Shown: positions 52,074-61,323, numbered from the stretch's first letter. The stretch is 64,000 nt of DNA from Arthrobacter_M sp030063245 (GCF_051131705.1 NZ_CP180316.1:4216001-4280000), one strand, 5' to 3'. Notes: a model not told the origin generated them from the letters alone. A program made the numbers and translations.

Positions 52074-52330
52074 ACGAATACCGCATTGAGGTCCGCCCCG
52101 CGGCATTGCGCGCTCTTCGCAAACTGGATCCATCGATCCGGGGCCGAATACACGGCGCCATTGCGTTGCTGGGCCAGGACCCTCGGCCGCCCGGGGCACG
52201 AAAACTTAGGGGCCGGGATGGCCTTCGTGTGCGAGTCGGCAACTATCGCATCCTCTATACCGTCAACGACGATGTCCTGATCGTCGTTGTCGTAACGCTT
52301 GGACACCGACGCGACGTCTACAAGGAGTAA
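52070..52330 (+). CDS. RelE/ParE family toxin
   Basis: This 86-residue protein matches RelE-type mRNA interferases: YRIEVRPAALRALRKLDPSI, ARKLRGRDGLRVRVGNYRIL and YTVNDDVLIVVVVTLGHRRD followed by VYKE. The basic residues in the last strand and the terminal Tyr-Lys are typical of ribosome-dependent cleavage toxins. The gene appears intact. It sits among decayed genes, consistent with maintenance of the surrounding segment. Confidence 0.92.
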   Translation: MNEYRIEVRPAALRALRKLDPSIRGRIHGAIALLGQDPRPPGARKLRGRDGLRVRVGNYRILYTVNDDVLIVVVVTLGHRRDVYKE

Positions 52331-52338
52331 CCCCAACG

Positions 52339-52605
52339 GAATGCCCGGTGGACAAGCACGGGGCCGTGGTCCAGTATCGTTCCGTGCTGCTGCGCCGCAG
52401 CTTCCGCGAGGAAGGCAAGGTCAAGCACGAGACCCTGGCCAATCTCTCCGCCCTGCCGGACCCGCCATTGAGACGTTGAAGGCGTCCCTGGCAGGCAAGA
52501 TGATGGTGGTGGAGGCCGGCGCACACCTGCAGGTCACCCAAAACCGTCGGGCAGAACAACATGGCCAGGCACTTCACCATCACCATCAGCACCCTGAGCT
52601 ACGCG
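52339..52605 (+). pseudogene. IS1634-family transposase N-terminal fragment
   Basis: The plus strand reads VQYRSVLLRRSFREEGKVKH then ETLANLSALPD, the conserved start of IS1634-type transposases. It then changes frame to AIETLKASLAGKMM and VVEAGAHLQVTQ after a one-base deletion in the P-(A)I junction near 52465. The rest is missing. No inverted repeats were identified. Confidence 0.75.
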
Positions 52606-52631
52606 CGCGGCTCCCGTTACACCCCTCGCGG

Positions 52632-54032
52632 CTAAACCCCGTAGACGGTCTGCCTCGCCTGGCCGTAGCGGCCGCGCACCTCGGCGCCCCATCCGCCGTC
52701 AGGCTCAAAACACGCCTCGATCCGGCGCTCCCACGCCGGCAACACACCGGTGGCCGCCCACGCCGCCTGACGTGCCGCACCCAGTGCCACGTATTCGTTG
52801 GCCACCGGCACCTCGACGGGCAGTCCGAAAACCGAGGCTGCAGCCTGCCGGAGGGACCGCGATTTGGCCCCGCCACCAATCAGCAGCACCCGCTTGGCGG
52901 GCACCCCGTGCTCCTTCATCCGTTCGATGGCGTCGGCGAGCGAATTCAGCACGCCCAGAACCGCGGCCCGGGCCACATTTTCCGCGGTCATATTCGACCG
53001 GCTCAGCCCCAGCAGGCTGCCATGGGCGTCGGGCAGGTTGGGCGTGCGTTCGCCATCCAGATACGGCAGCAGCATCAACCCCTCCGCAGCCGGGTCGGCT
53101 GCGAGCGCCATCGCGTCAAGGGTGGTCAGATCGATCTGCAGCATCTGGGCCGTCGCCGACATCACCCGCGCCGAATTCAACATGGCAAGCAGCGGCAGGT
53201 GGTTGCCCGTGGCATCCGCGAACCCCGCGATGTGTCCGCTCGGATCGCGGGTGGGTGTGGTCGACGTGGTGAAGACCGTCCCCGACGTTCCGATGGATAC
53301 AACAATTTCCCCCGGCTGCAGGCCCAAGCCAAGGGCGGCGCCGGCATTGTCTCCGGCGCCGGCGCCCAGCACGGCGTGTTGCAGACCCCAGGACGGCAGC
53401 ACCGGGCCGCCCTGGCCGCCGGGTGTGAGTACCTGTGGCAGCTCCGGAACCCGGCCGAAGTAGCGCTGCAGCAGCTCGGGCCGGTAACTGTCCGTGACGG
53501 GACTGAAATATCCCGTCCCCGAGGCGTCGCTGCGGTCCGTGGTGAACCGCCCGGACAGCTGATAGTTCAGCCAGTCATGCGGCAGCACCACCCGCGCCAG
53601 GCGTGCGGCGGCCGCGGGCTCGTTCCGCGCCAGCCACGCCAGCTTCGTCAGCGTAAAAGAGGCCACCGGCACCACATTGACGGCATCCACCCAGGCCTCG
53701 GCACCGAGTTCGGCGCGCATGGTCCGCGCGTCGCCGGCGCTGCGGATGTCGTTCCAGAGCAGCGCGTCAAAGACCGGCTCGTTTTCTGCGTCCAGGGCCA
53801 CCATGCCGTGCTGCTGGGCGGCCACGGAAACGCCCGTCACGTCCCCGCCCAGCCCCGGAATCCCGGCGCTGTGCCAAGCCTGGCGCAGCGCCGACGTCCA
53901 AAGATGCGGGTCGACGGCGGTGCCGTCCGGATGGGCGGCGGTGCCGCTGGCGACGATGCGCCCGGTTCCCGCGTCGACGGCCAGCACCTTGCAGGACTGG
54001 GTTGAGGAATCGACTCCCACAACCGTCGTCAC
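52632..54032 (-). CDS. xylB: xylulokinase
   Basis: This 466-residue FGGY kinase phosphorylates D-xylulose to xylulose 5-phosphate. The ATPase fold reads VVGVDSSTQSCKVLAVDAGT at the N-terminus, with substrate region AAQQHGMVALD and LLWNDIRSAGDA, GIVVSIGTSGT-like text (EIVVSIGTSGTVFT) and the adenine-binding LLIGGGAKSRSLRQAAASVF. It starts at GTG 54032 after AAGGA and overlaps the SorC stop by GTGA. A longer in-frame extension upstream is not coding. It fits arabinitol or xylitol use. Confidence 0.93.
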   Translation of the reverse strand: MTTVVGVDSSTQSCKVLAVDAGTGRIVASGTAAHPDGTAVDPHLWTSALRQAWHSAGIPGLGGDVTGVSVAAQQHGMVALDAENEPVFDALLWNDIRSAGDARTMRAELGAEAWVDAVNVVPVASFTLTKLAWLARNEPAAAARLARVVLPHDWLNYQLSGRFTTDRSDASGTGYFSPVTDSYRPELLQRYFGRVPELPQVLTPGGQGGPVLPSWGLQHAVLGAGAGDNAGAALGLGLQPGEIVVSIGTSGTVFTTSTTPTRDPSGHIAGFADATGNHLPLLAMLNSARVMSATAQMLQIDLTTLDAMALAADPAAEGLMLLPYLDGERTPNLPDAHGSLLGLSRSNMTAENVARAAVLGVLNSLADAIERMKEHGVPAKRVLLIGGGAKSRSLRQAAASVFGLPVEVPVANEYVALGAARQAAWAATGVLPAWERRIEACFEPDGGWGAEVRGRYGQARQTVYGV

Positions 54033-55072
54033 AGTTTTTCCTTGAGCTGGTATTCCTTCAGGTCTCTTTCCTTCGAGTCGATTACTTTCTGATCCTTTTC
54101 CTGCCGGCCTTTTTCCTTGATCAGCGCGGTGGCGAGGGATTCGTCCGCGACCAGCGTACTGACTATGCCTGCCGCAGAGGCGGCGCGGACGGCGGCGGCG
54201 CGTTCGGCCCCGTGCCCGACGGCGACGACCATAAATGTGCGCTTGAGCTGGCTCAGACTGACGCCCAAGATCCGGCTGTCCAGTTCGGTGACCACCGCCG
54301 ATCCGGCCGCGTCGATGAGGCGTCCGGAGCATTCCGCGACCGCGCCGCCGGTGATGCCCTGCTCGCGTGCAGTGTTGTCCACCCGGTCCCAGACGGTGGA
54401 TAGGCTCGGCGCCCAGGCACCGATGGCAATGACGGCAATATCCAGCGCATCGGCCTTCCGCAGGGCATCGGAAATTTCCGGCTGCAGCTTCAGCCCCGAG
54501 GCCATGGCGGCGCTGTCCACGACCAGCGGCGCCCACAGTGGCCAGGTGCGGCCGTTCGAGGCCTGTCCCAGCCGCTGGATCAGCTCCAGCGGATTGCCGT
54601 CGCCGGCCACCGGCAGCGCGCCCGCCAGCTGAACCACATCGCATTTGGGCAGCTCGGTGACATACCGGGCGGCGAGGTCCAGGGTGCGGGACCAGGAAAT
54701 GCCAAGAGTCATACCGGCGCGGACGCCGCCCATCAGTTCCCGGGCCACGGCGCGGGCCAGGATGTCGCGCTGCTGGACCTCGTCGCCGGCGGTTTTGACC
54801 ACCACGAGTTTCCGGATACCCAGCCAGGCCGCCAGCTGATGCAGATCCTTCGGCGGCATGGAACCCGGCGTGCGGACCTCGATCTTCACGATGCCCTCGG
54901 CGCGCGCCTCATCCAGCATCCGCGCCACCTGGAAGCGTGAAATTCCGTAGGTAGTGGCTATCTCGACCTTGGATCTATTGCCCAAATAGTAGTCCCTGCC
55001 GATGAGGGCAAGAAGCTCTTCATGCGTTGGCTGGGGCACCGGATTCTTCTTTCGGATAATACGGATAAGCAT
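54029..55072 (-). CDS. SorC/DeoR-type sugar-binding transcriptional regulator
   Basis: This is a 347-residue regulator. The N-terminal helix-turn-helix reads GNRSKVEIATTYGISRFQVA then RMLDEARAEGIVKIEV. The sugar-binding domain (LGISWSRTLDLAARYVTELP, CDVVQLAGALPVAGDGNPLE, GITGGAVAECSG, DSRILGVSLSQLKR) matches SorC regulators that sense phosphorylated sugars. The last 30 residues are an unusual Lys/Glu/Gln-rich charged tail. It is co-transcribed with xylB and divergent from the ABC importer genes. Confidence 0.92.
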   Translation of the reverse strand: MLIRIIRKKNPVPQPTHEELLALIGRDYYLGNRSKVEIATTYGISRFQVARMLDEARAEGIVKIEVRTPGSMPPKDLHQLAAWLGIRKLVVVKTAGDEVQQRDILARAVARELMGGVRAGMTLGISWSRTLDLAARYVTELPKCDVVQLAGALPVAGDGNPLELIQRLGQASNGRTWPLWAPLVVDSAAMASGLKLQPEISDALRKADALDIAVIAIGAWAPSLSTVWDRVDNTAREQGITGGAVAECSGRLIDAAGSAVVTELDSRILGVSLSQLKRTFMVVAVGHGAERAAAVRAASAAGIVSTLVADESLATALIKEKGRQEKDQKVIDSKERDLKEYQLKEKL

Positions 55073-55079
55073 CAGGTCT

Positions 55080-55146
55080 TGCTCAAACGAGTCTATATGA
55101 CTAGAGTCACTTTACAAATGAGCAACTGTTCGCTCTCAAATGAGCA
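55080..55146. promoter_or_regulatory. divergent control region with three TGAGCA half-sites
   Basis: TGCTCA at 55080 and two copies of AATGAGCA at 55117-55124 and 55139-55146 lie between the SorC gene and the binding-protein gene. The last two are 22 bp apart, two turns of the helix. The same half-sites occur in front of the polyol dehydrogenase at 49296-49327, so one regulator probably controls both. Confidence 0.7.
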
Positions 55147-55164
55147 CGACGATTGAAGGGGCCA

Positions 55165-56562
55165 ATGAAATTTCCACACCACAACGCACGTCGCCGGCGT
55201 CCGCAGGACAGGAAGACCCGGCTCGGGGCCCTGCTGGCGGGCGCCGCCGCCGTCACCCTTGCGCTGTCCGGCTGCGCCCCGGCTGCCAGCGGCGAAGGCG
55301 CCAAAGCCGACATCGTCGTGGCCATCGTCGCCAACCCGCAGATGAAGGACGCCATTTCCCTGCAGGACGACTTCAAAGCCAAGCACCCGGACGTTAACGT
55401 GAAATTCGTGACGCTGCCCGAGAACGAGGCCAGGGCCAAGATCACCGCATCCGTGGCCACCGGCGGCGGCGAGTTCGACGTCGTCATGATCTCCAACTAC
55501 GAAACCCAGATGTGGGCGAAGAACGGCTGGATCGAGGACCTCCAGCCGATGGCCGATGCCACGTCCGGCTACGACACCGCAGACTTCATCCCCACCATCA
55601 AGGATGCGCTCAGCTACAAGGGTGACATGTATTCGGTCCCGTTCTACGGGGAATCGTCCTTCCTGGTGTACCGCGAGGACCTGTTCAAGCAGGCCGGGCT
55701 GACCATGCCGGCGCACCCCACCTGGGCCGAAGTCAGTGCCCTGGCCCAGAAGCTCAACGACCCATCGAAGGACTTCGCCGGCATCTGCCTGCGCGGGCTC
55801 GCTGGCTGGGGCGAGGTCATGGCGCCGCTGGACACCGTGATCAACACCTACGGCGGCCAATGGTTCGACAAGGACTGGAAGGCCAGGCTGGACTCGCCGC
55901 AGGTAAAGTCCGCCGTCACCGACTACGTGGACCTGCTGCAAACGGCTGGCCAGCCCGGCGCCGCAACCAGTGGCTACGGCGACTGCATCACCCGCTACAG
56001 CCAGGGCAAGGCGGCCATGTGGTACGACGCCACGGCCATGGTCTCCAGCATTGAGGATCCCAGTTCCTCGCTGGTGGCGGGCAAGTCCGGGTACGCCCCG
56101 GCACCCGTGAAGGACACCAAGTCCGCCGGCTGGCTGTACAGCTGGTCGCTGGCCGTCCCGACCACCACCAAGCACAAGGCTGCGGCCTGGGACTTCATCT
56201 CCTGGATGACGAACAAGGACTACATCAAGCTGGTGGGCAACAAAATCGGCTGGGAGCGGGTACCCCCGGGGAGCCGCCAGTCCACCTATGAAATCCCCGA
56301 GTACGCGAAGGTGGCGCAGGCCTATGCCAAGCCCACCCTGGATGCCATGTACTCGGCCACGCAGGAGACCAGCATGGTCAATCCCGTCCCCTACCCGGGC
56401 CTGCAGTTTGTGGGCATCCCCGAGTTCCAGGACCTGGGCACCCGGGTCAGTCAGCAGGTCTCGGCCGCGATTGCCGGACAAAAATCCGTTGAAGACGCAC
56501 TCAAGCAGGCGCAGCTCTATGCGGAATCCATTGCGCAGTCCTACCAACAAGGAGGAAAGTGA
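55165..56562 (+). CDS. ABC transporter polyol/sugar-binding lipoprotein
   Basis: This 465-residue extracytoplasmic solute-binding protein starts at ATG 55165 after AAGGGG. A basic N-terminus and hydrophobic stretch (LGALLAGAAAVTLALSGC) end in the lipobox with Cys-37 as the lipid-anchored residue. The mature part (QMKDAISLQDDFKAKHPDVN, WIEDLQPMADATSGYD, YSVPFYGESSFLVYREDLFK) is a cluster B/type 1 binding protein of the kind used for sorbitol and mannitol. It delivers substrate to the two permeases that follow. Confidence 0.92.
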   Translation: MKFPHHNARRRRPQDRKTRLGALLAGAAAVTLALSGCAPAASGEGAKADIVVAIVANPQMKDAISLQDDFKAKHPDVNVKFVTLPENEARAKITASVATGGGEFDVVMISNYETQMWAKNGWIEDLQPMADATSGYDTADFIPTIKDALSYKGDMYSVPFYGESSFLVYREDLFKQAGLTMPAHPTWAEVSALAQKLNDPSKDFAGICLRGLAGWGEVMAPLDTVINTYGGQWFDKDWKARLDSPQVKSAVTDYVDLLQTAGQPGAATSGYGDCITRYSQGKAAMWYDATAMVSSIEDPSSSLVAGKSGYAPAPVKDTKSAGWLYSWSLAVPTTTKHKAAAWDFISWMTNKDYIKLVGNKIGWERVPPGSRQSTYEIPEYAKVAQAYAKPTLDAMYSATQETSMVNPVPYPGLQFVGIPEFQDLGTRVSQQVSAAIAGQKSVEDALKQAQLYAESIAQSYQQGGK

Positions 56563-57509
56563 TGGCCAGCACTCTCGTTGACCGGCACAATCTCAAACGA
56601 CACAAGCTCAAGAATGCCACGAATGGAACCAGGCATTCCAAGGTGGAGGGCTGGCGCCGGCGCGGTCCCTTGCTGCCGGCCCTGGTCTTCACGATCATCG
56701 TCACTCAGCTGCCGTTCCTGGTCACCATCTGGTATTCGCTGCGCAACTGGAACCTGCTCCGTCCGGACGGCAACCAGTTCACCGGCCTGCAAAACTATGT
56801 GGACATCTTCCTGGACTCCACATTCCGCAGCTCCGCCCTGAACAGCATCATCATCACCCTGGGCTGCGTCTTTGCCGCCATGGTTCTGGGCATCATCTTC
56901 GCGCTCCTGCTCGACCGCAAGTTCCGCGGCCAGGGCGTGGTGCGCACCATGCTCATCACCCCGTTCCTGATCATGCCGGTGGCCGGTGCCACGCTTTGGA
57001 GCGTCTCCATGCTCAATCCAAGCTTCGGCCTGGTGAACTGGGTGATCTCCCTGGTGGGCATCCCGCCCGTGGACTGGACGTCGTCGTTCCCTGTGGTCTC
57101 CATCCTGATGGCCCTGGTCTGGCAGTGGACGCCGTTCACTATGCTGCTGGTGCTGGCCGGCCTGCAGTCGCAGCCCAAGGACGTGCTGGAAGCGGCGCAG
57201 ATTGACGGCGCCAGCTGGGGCAAGACGTTCCTTTGGGTCACGCTCCCGCAATTGCGCCGCTACATTGAGCTCGGCGTCCTGCTCGGCACCATCTACGTGG
57301 TCAACACCTTCGACCAGATCTACCTGATGACCGCCGGCGGCCCCGGCACCGCCAGCGCCAACCTGCCGTTCTACATCTACCAACGGGCCTTCCTGGGCTT
57401 CGACATCGGCCAGGCAGCCGCGATGGGTGTAGTGGTGGTCATCGCCACCATCATCATCGCCACGTTCGCCCTGCGCCTCATCTTCCGCAGCTTTGACACG
57501 AAGGACTAA
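56562..57509 (+). CDS. ABC transporter permease (MalF/SmoF type)
   Basis: This 315-residue membrane protein has six helices and the EAA loop EAAQIDGASWGKTFLWVTLP that docks the ATPase. The first helix is preceded by a basic cytoplasmic start. GGAGGAAAG precedes ATG 56562, which overlaps the stop of the binding-protein gene by one base. It forms a heterodimeric channel with the next gene product. No ATP-binding subunit is encoded nearby, so a shared MsmK-type ATPase from elsewhere must power the importer. Confidence 0.93.
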   Translation: MASTLVDRHNLKRHKLKNATNGTRHSKVEGWRRRGPLLPALVFTIIVTQLPFLVTIWYSLRNWNLLRPDGNQFTGLQNYVDIFLDSTFRSSALNSIIITLGCVFAAMVLGIIFALLLDRKFRGQGVVRTMLITPFLIMPVAGATLWSVSMLNPSFGLVNWVISLVGIPPVDWTSSFPVVSILMALVWQWTPFTMLLVLAGLQSQPKDVLEAAQIDGASWGKTFLWVTLPQLRRYIELGVLLGTIYVVNTFDQIYLMTAGGPGTASANLPFYIYQRAFLGFDIGQAAAMGVVVVIATIIIATFALRLIFRSFDTKD

Positions 57510-57512
57510 GCC

Positions 57513-58388
57513 GTGACCACCACCATGACCCCCCATTCCACCGCTCCGTCCGCCGAGCGGAGGTCCCGTGAAGCCCGACGGCGGCTCAGTGGTTCCGCGA
57601 TCACCACCGGCACGTGGGTGCTGGCGTTCATCTTCTTCGCCCCGGTGATCTGGCTGGTGATGACGGCCTTCAAGCAGGAATCGGTGGCCGCCTCCAACCC
57701 GCCCGTGTTCTTCTTCGTGCCAACGTTCGACCAGTTTGCGGCCGTCCTGGGCAACGGAGCGGGCAGCTACTTCCTAAATTCGCTGATCGCCACCGGCGTG
57801 TCCACGGTCTTCGTGATCCTGCTGGCAGTGCCGGCGTCGTACGCGTTGAGCATCCGGCCGGTGAAGAAGACCCAGGACGTCCTGTTCTTCTTCATCTCCA
57901 CCAAGATGCTGCCCGTGGTCGCCGTGATCATGCCCATCTATGTGATTGCCGGACAGATCAAGGCCCTGGACAACATCTGGACGCTGGTGGTGCTGTACAC
58001 GGCCATGAACCTGCCCATCGCCGTGTGGATGATGCGCTCCTTCTTCCAGGAAGTCCCCGCCGAGGTCCTGGAGGCGGCCGCGATGGACGGCGCCGGCCTG
58101 ATCAAGACCCTGCGCACCATCCTGATGCCCATGGTCACTCCGGGTCTGGCCGCAACGGCCCTGATCTGCGTGATCTTTGCCTGGAACGAGTTCTTCTTCG
58201 CCCTGAACGTCACCGCCGCCAACGCGGCCACGGTGCCCGTTTTCCTGGTCTCGCAGATGACCAGCGAGGGCCTGTTCCTGGCCAAGCTGTCGGCGGCCTC
58301 CGTGCTGGCGTCGCTGCCGGTCGTGATTGCCGGCTGGGTGGCGCAAAAGCAGCTGGTGCGCGGCCTGTCCATGGGCGCGGTGAAATGA
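57513..58388 (+). CDS. ABC transporter permease (MalG/SmoG type)
   Basis: This 291-residue membrane protein has six helices and the EAA loop EAAAMDGAGLIKTLRTILMP. VWMMRSFFQEVPAEVLEAAA precedes it. It starts at GTG 57513, three bases after the previous stop, and overlaps the dehydrogenase gene by four bases (ATGA). It is the second half of the polyol importer's membrane channel. Confidence 0.93.
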   Translation: MTTTMTPHSTAPSAERRSREARRRLSGSAITTGTWVLAFIFFAPVIWLVMTAFKQESVAASNPPVFFFVPTFDQFAAVLGNGAGSYFLNSLIATGVSTVFVILLAVPASYALSIRPVKKTQDVLFFFISTKMLPVVAVIMPIYVIAGQIKALDNIWTLVVLYTAMNLPIAVWMMRSFFQEVPAEVLEAAAMDGAGLIKTLRTILMPMVTPGLAATALICVIFAWNEFFFALNVTAANAATVPVFLVSQMTSEGLFLAKLSAASVLASLPVVIAGWVAQKQLVRGLSMGAVK

Positions 58389-59407
58389 CGACGACGATGA
58401 AGGTTGCGGTTCTCAGCGGTCCCTTCGATGCCGGTCACGGCAGCGTGCATGTGGAAGAACGCCCCCTGCCGGTGCCGGGGCCAAGCGAGGTCCTGGTCCG
58501 GATCAAATCCGTGGGCGTCTGCGGATCGGATACGCATTATTACCGGCACGGACGGATCGGTAACTATCTGGTGGACCGGCCCCTGGTGCTCGGCCATGAG
58601 CCCTCCGGTGTTATCGTCGCCCTCGGGCCCGGGGTGCTGAACCGGACCACCGGTCAGCGGGTGTCGCTGGAACCGGGTGTCCCGGAGCCGCTTTCCGCGC
58701 AGACGCTGGCCGGCCGCTACAACCTGGATCCCGGTGTGCGGTTCTTTGCCACCCCGCCGGTGGACGGTGTGTTCGCCGAGTATGCCGTCCACCCCGCGGC
58801 GTTCTGCCATCCCGTTCCCGATTCCGTCTCCGACGACGCGGCCGCCTTGCTGGAGCCGCTCAGTGTTGCGATTGCGGCAAGCCGCGCCGGCAAGGTGGGG
58901 CTCGGCGACAAGGTGCTGGTGGCCGGTGCGGGCCCGATCGGTCTGCTCGCGGCGAAGGTCGCCCAACTGGCCGGCGGCGTCGTCACCCTCACGGATGTCC
59001 GCGCCGAACGCCTGGAACTGGCCGCGCACTACGGTGCGTCGCATAGTTATCCGGCGCGCGCGGCCCCGGCCGCCGGGCCCGAATTCGACGTCTTCATCGA
59101 CGCAACCGGAGCGGAACCGGCGGTACTGGACGGACTGGCCCGGTTGGCTCCCCGGGGCCGGTGTGTCCTGGTTGGGATGGGAGCCGACACCATCGCCTTG
59201 CCGGTGCAGCTGGTGCAGGGCCGTGAGCTTCTGATCACCGGAACGTTCCGGTACGCCAACACCTGGCCGACCGCCATCGAACTGGCGGCAATATCTGCGG
59301 TTGACCTGGACGGACTGGTCACCTCGGTGCACGGGCTCGATGACGTGGAAGCGGCCTTGACCGTCGGAGCCACCCCCGGCGCACTGAAGGCGGTCGTCCA
59401 CCCCTGA
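58385..59407 (+). CDS. zinc-dependent polyol (sorbitol/L-iditol type) dehydrogenase
   Basis: This 340-residue medium-chain dehydrogenase has the catalytic zinc Cys in KSVGVCGSDTHYYRHGRIGN, the GHEPSG motif with zinc His and Glu, and the cofactor fold VLVAGAGPIGLLAAKVAQLA followed by an Asp (TLTDVRAERLEL) that favours NAD. The structural-zinc cysteine cluster of alcohol dehydrogenases is absent, as in some polyol dehydrogenases. It closes the importer operon and probably oxidises sorbitol, xylitol or a similar polyol to the ketose. Confidence 0.9.
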   Translation: MTTTMKVAVLSGPFDAGHGSVHVEERPLPVPGPSEVLVRIKSVGVCGSDTHYYRHGRIGNYLVDRPLVLGHEPSGVIVALGPGVLNRTTGQRVSLEPGVPEPLSAQTLAGRYNLDPGVRFFATPPVDGVFAEYAVHPAAFCHPVPDSVSDDAAALLEPLSVAIAASRAGKVGLGDKVLVAGAGPIGLLAAKVAQLAGGVVTLTDVRAERLELAAHYGASHSYPARAAPAAGPEFDVFIDATGAEPAVLDGLARLAPRGRCVLVGMGADTIALPVQLVQGRELLITGTFRYANTWPTAIELAAISAVDLDGLVTSVHGLDDVEAALTVGATPGALKAVVHP

Positions 59408-59768
59408 CGCCAATTCAGCCAGGGTCCGCATGACCCGCACGTCTCTCATGACAAGCGCTGCACCATCGGCCGGTGCCGGCGGTAAACGTTTGCGAAACAG
59501 GAACCAGCAGCCGGGACACGGTGTTCGCGGCGGAGCCGCTCATGGGACTGGGGCAGCATTTTCCGCGCGTTCTTGGCCGTGTGGATGCGGCGGCCAAGTG
59601 GCATCGGTTGATGGTCGGGGAATGGTGCCCAGCAGGGTAAAGGCGTCAGTGACCAGTGCGGACACGAGGTCATCACCGGCACGCATTCACTGCCCGTAGT
59701 GTTCTTTTGCAGGGCGTAAATGTCGTTGGAGCCCGGCCATTCGCTTCTAACAAAAAACTGTTAGGACC
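59408..59768. other. 361-bp stretch without a gene
   Basis: No supported reading frame. A minus-strand frame (VTDAFTLLGTIPRPSTDATW) is partly protein-like, but I cannot assign it, and it is broken by stops. Confidence 0.4.
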
Positions 59769-60868
59769 ATGGATAACAACAACATTTTGTTAGTACTGCA
59801 TAGCCGGGAGACGTCACGAAGAACCCAAGACTGTCCTGCTGAAACACTTCGAAGAGATCAAAAGGGCGAACTTAACTGGGCAGTCTGCCGCGTTCAGCTC
59901 GAACCCCGTCACAACCGTGAAGACGCCATCGTTAACGTGCTCCATAGCCGCCTCATCGAAGTGCAAGCTCAGGTATGCCGCATCGAAAACCTTCGGCAGC
60001 GAACAGAAATGGTCGTCAATAGCGTTCGCTCGTTGGAAACGATGACCATTGAGGATTTCACCGTTTCGCTGTCCGGCACGACTGATCGGGAAGCTTCCAA
60101 TCTGGCAGAAGACCTCTTAGAGACAACACTCATTGCAGTTAAAGCGGGAAAATCGGGCCTCGTGCTCATGCTGGACGAAGCGCAGGTACTCGTGGATGAG
60201 AAAGACCGGGAGGGGCAGCACCCTCTGTCTTTGCTCGTTGAAGCCGTAAACAGCCTGCAGGAACAGCACGTACCCTTAGCGCTTGTGCTTTGCGGGTTGC
60301 CTACGCTTATCTCGAATCTCTTGAAGCGAGAACCTACAGCGAGCGGATGTTCCGCGGGGAAGAAGTTGGTCGTCTGACACGGGAAGAAACCCGAGAGGCT
60401 TTCCTCCGGCCACTCGATGGAACCGGCAGAACGGCCCGTTCGGATCTTGTAAACGCCGTAATGGACGACGTTGAGGGCTATCCATACTTTGTGCAACTGT
60501 GGGGGGCCGAACTCTGGGAAGAGGCGGAAGACATCACAACAGACTCCATGACTGCCAGCCTTCTAGTAGGACTCCGTGAGACTATCTTCAGGCGATTGGA
60601 TCATGACTTCTACTCTCCAACGATCGATTCCCTAACCCCTGCCGAACAACACCTACTGCAACTCACAGGGGATTGCGAGTATCCGCCGTTGCGAACCGCC
60701 GATATCCATCGGGTGACATCTCGCAAGCAGGGAAATGTCAATGTGCTCATGGGGCGGCTTGCAGACCAAGGTGTTGTCTACAGGCTTCAAAAGGGCACCT
60801 ACGAATACACCGCACCGAAGCTCCACGAATACTTGATACGACGTAAATCGCGCGCCACCTGGAAGTGA
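59769..60868 (+). pseudogene. AAA-family ATPase, degenerate and frameshifted
   Basis: The protein is spread over at least three frames. An early frame gives GRRHEEPKTVLLKHFEEIKR where GPRGxGKT would be expected, so the P-loop is destroyed. A second gives WAVCRVQLEPRHNREDAIVN, Walker B LVLMLDEAQVLVDE and LALVLCGLPTLISNLLK. From about 60327 a third gives ARTYSERMFRGEEVGRLTRE and a C-terminal winged-helix domain ending at 60868. The order matches actinobacterial ORC/STAND-like ATPases. It is no longer functional as a single protein. Confidence 0.75.
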
Positions 60869-61015
60869 TTCTGACATCCTGCCAGCCGCAAACCGATGCC
60901 GTCCGCTAGTCTCACGAACACTGGTTGATGACACTCCCGCCGATTACCGCCAGCACCGGCCGTTGTAGGGGCAGATGTGCCGACTCGCCGGTTAGGACCC
61001 AGCGGACAGGACCGC

Positions 61016-61312
61016 TCAACCACCGGCCACGGATTGGATGATCATCAGCTCCTGCCCGGGCTGCACCTCGGTGTCCGTCCCGCGGAGCCGGCGGACGTCG
61101 TCGTGCCCCAGATAAATGTTAACGTAGCGGCGCAGCGCGCCCGTCTCATCGCGCACCCGCCGGTCGAAGACAGGAAACTGAGCACCGATCGTGTCCAGCA
61201 GCGCCGCCACGGACACCGCCCCCTCCACGGCGAGCAGGAGTTCTTCCCTCCCGCCGGTGAACGGGCGCAGCAGACTGGGGACACGCACCAGAACGTCCGC
61301 AGGCTCGGTCAT
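61016..61312 (-). CDS. MoaD/ThiS-family sulfur-carrier-like (ubiquitin-like) protein
   Basis: This 98-residue beta-grasp protein ends in the diglycine VAGG, the site that is adenylated and thiocarboxylated in MoaD and ThiS. VNIYLGHDDVRRLRGTDTEV and GQELMIIQSVAGG are the typical final strands. No moaE, thiG or E1-like gene is in the window. It lies 11 bp after the BNR-repeat gene on the same strand, a pairing I have seen repeatedly in actinobacteria. Its own partner is unknown. Confidence 0.85.
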   Translation of the reverse strand: MTEPADVLVRVPSLLRPFTGGREELLLAVEGAVSVAALLDTIGAQFPVFDRRVRDETGALRRYVNIYLGHDDVRRLRGTDTEVQPGQELMIIQSVAGG

Positions 61313-61323
61313 GGCATTCCTGG

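Noticed and set aside
55093..56550. 485-residue minus-strand reading frame
   Set aside because: It lies opposite the binding-protein gene, whose lipobox and binding-protein motifs are convincing.
57938..59449. 503-residue minus-strand reading frame
   Set aside because: It mirrors the permease and polyol dehydrogenase genes and has no recognisable domain.
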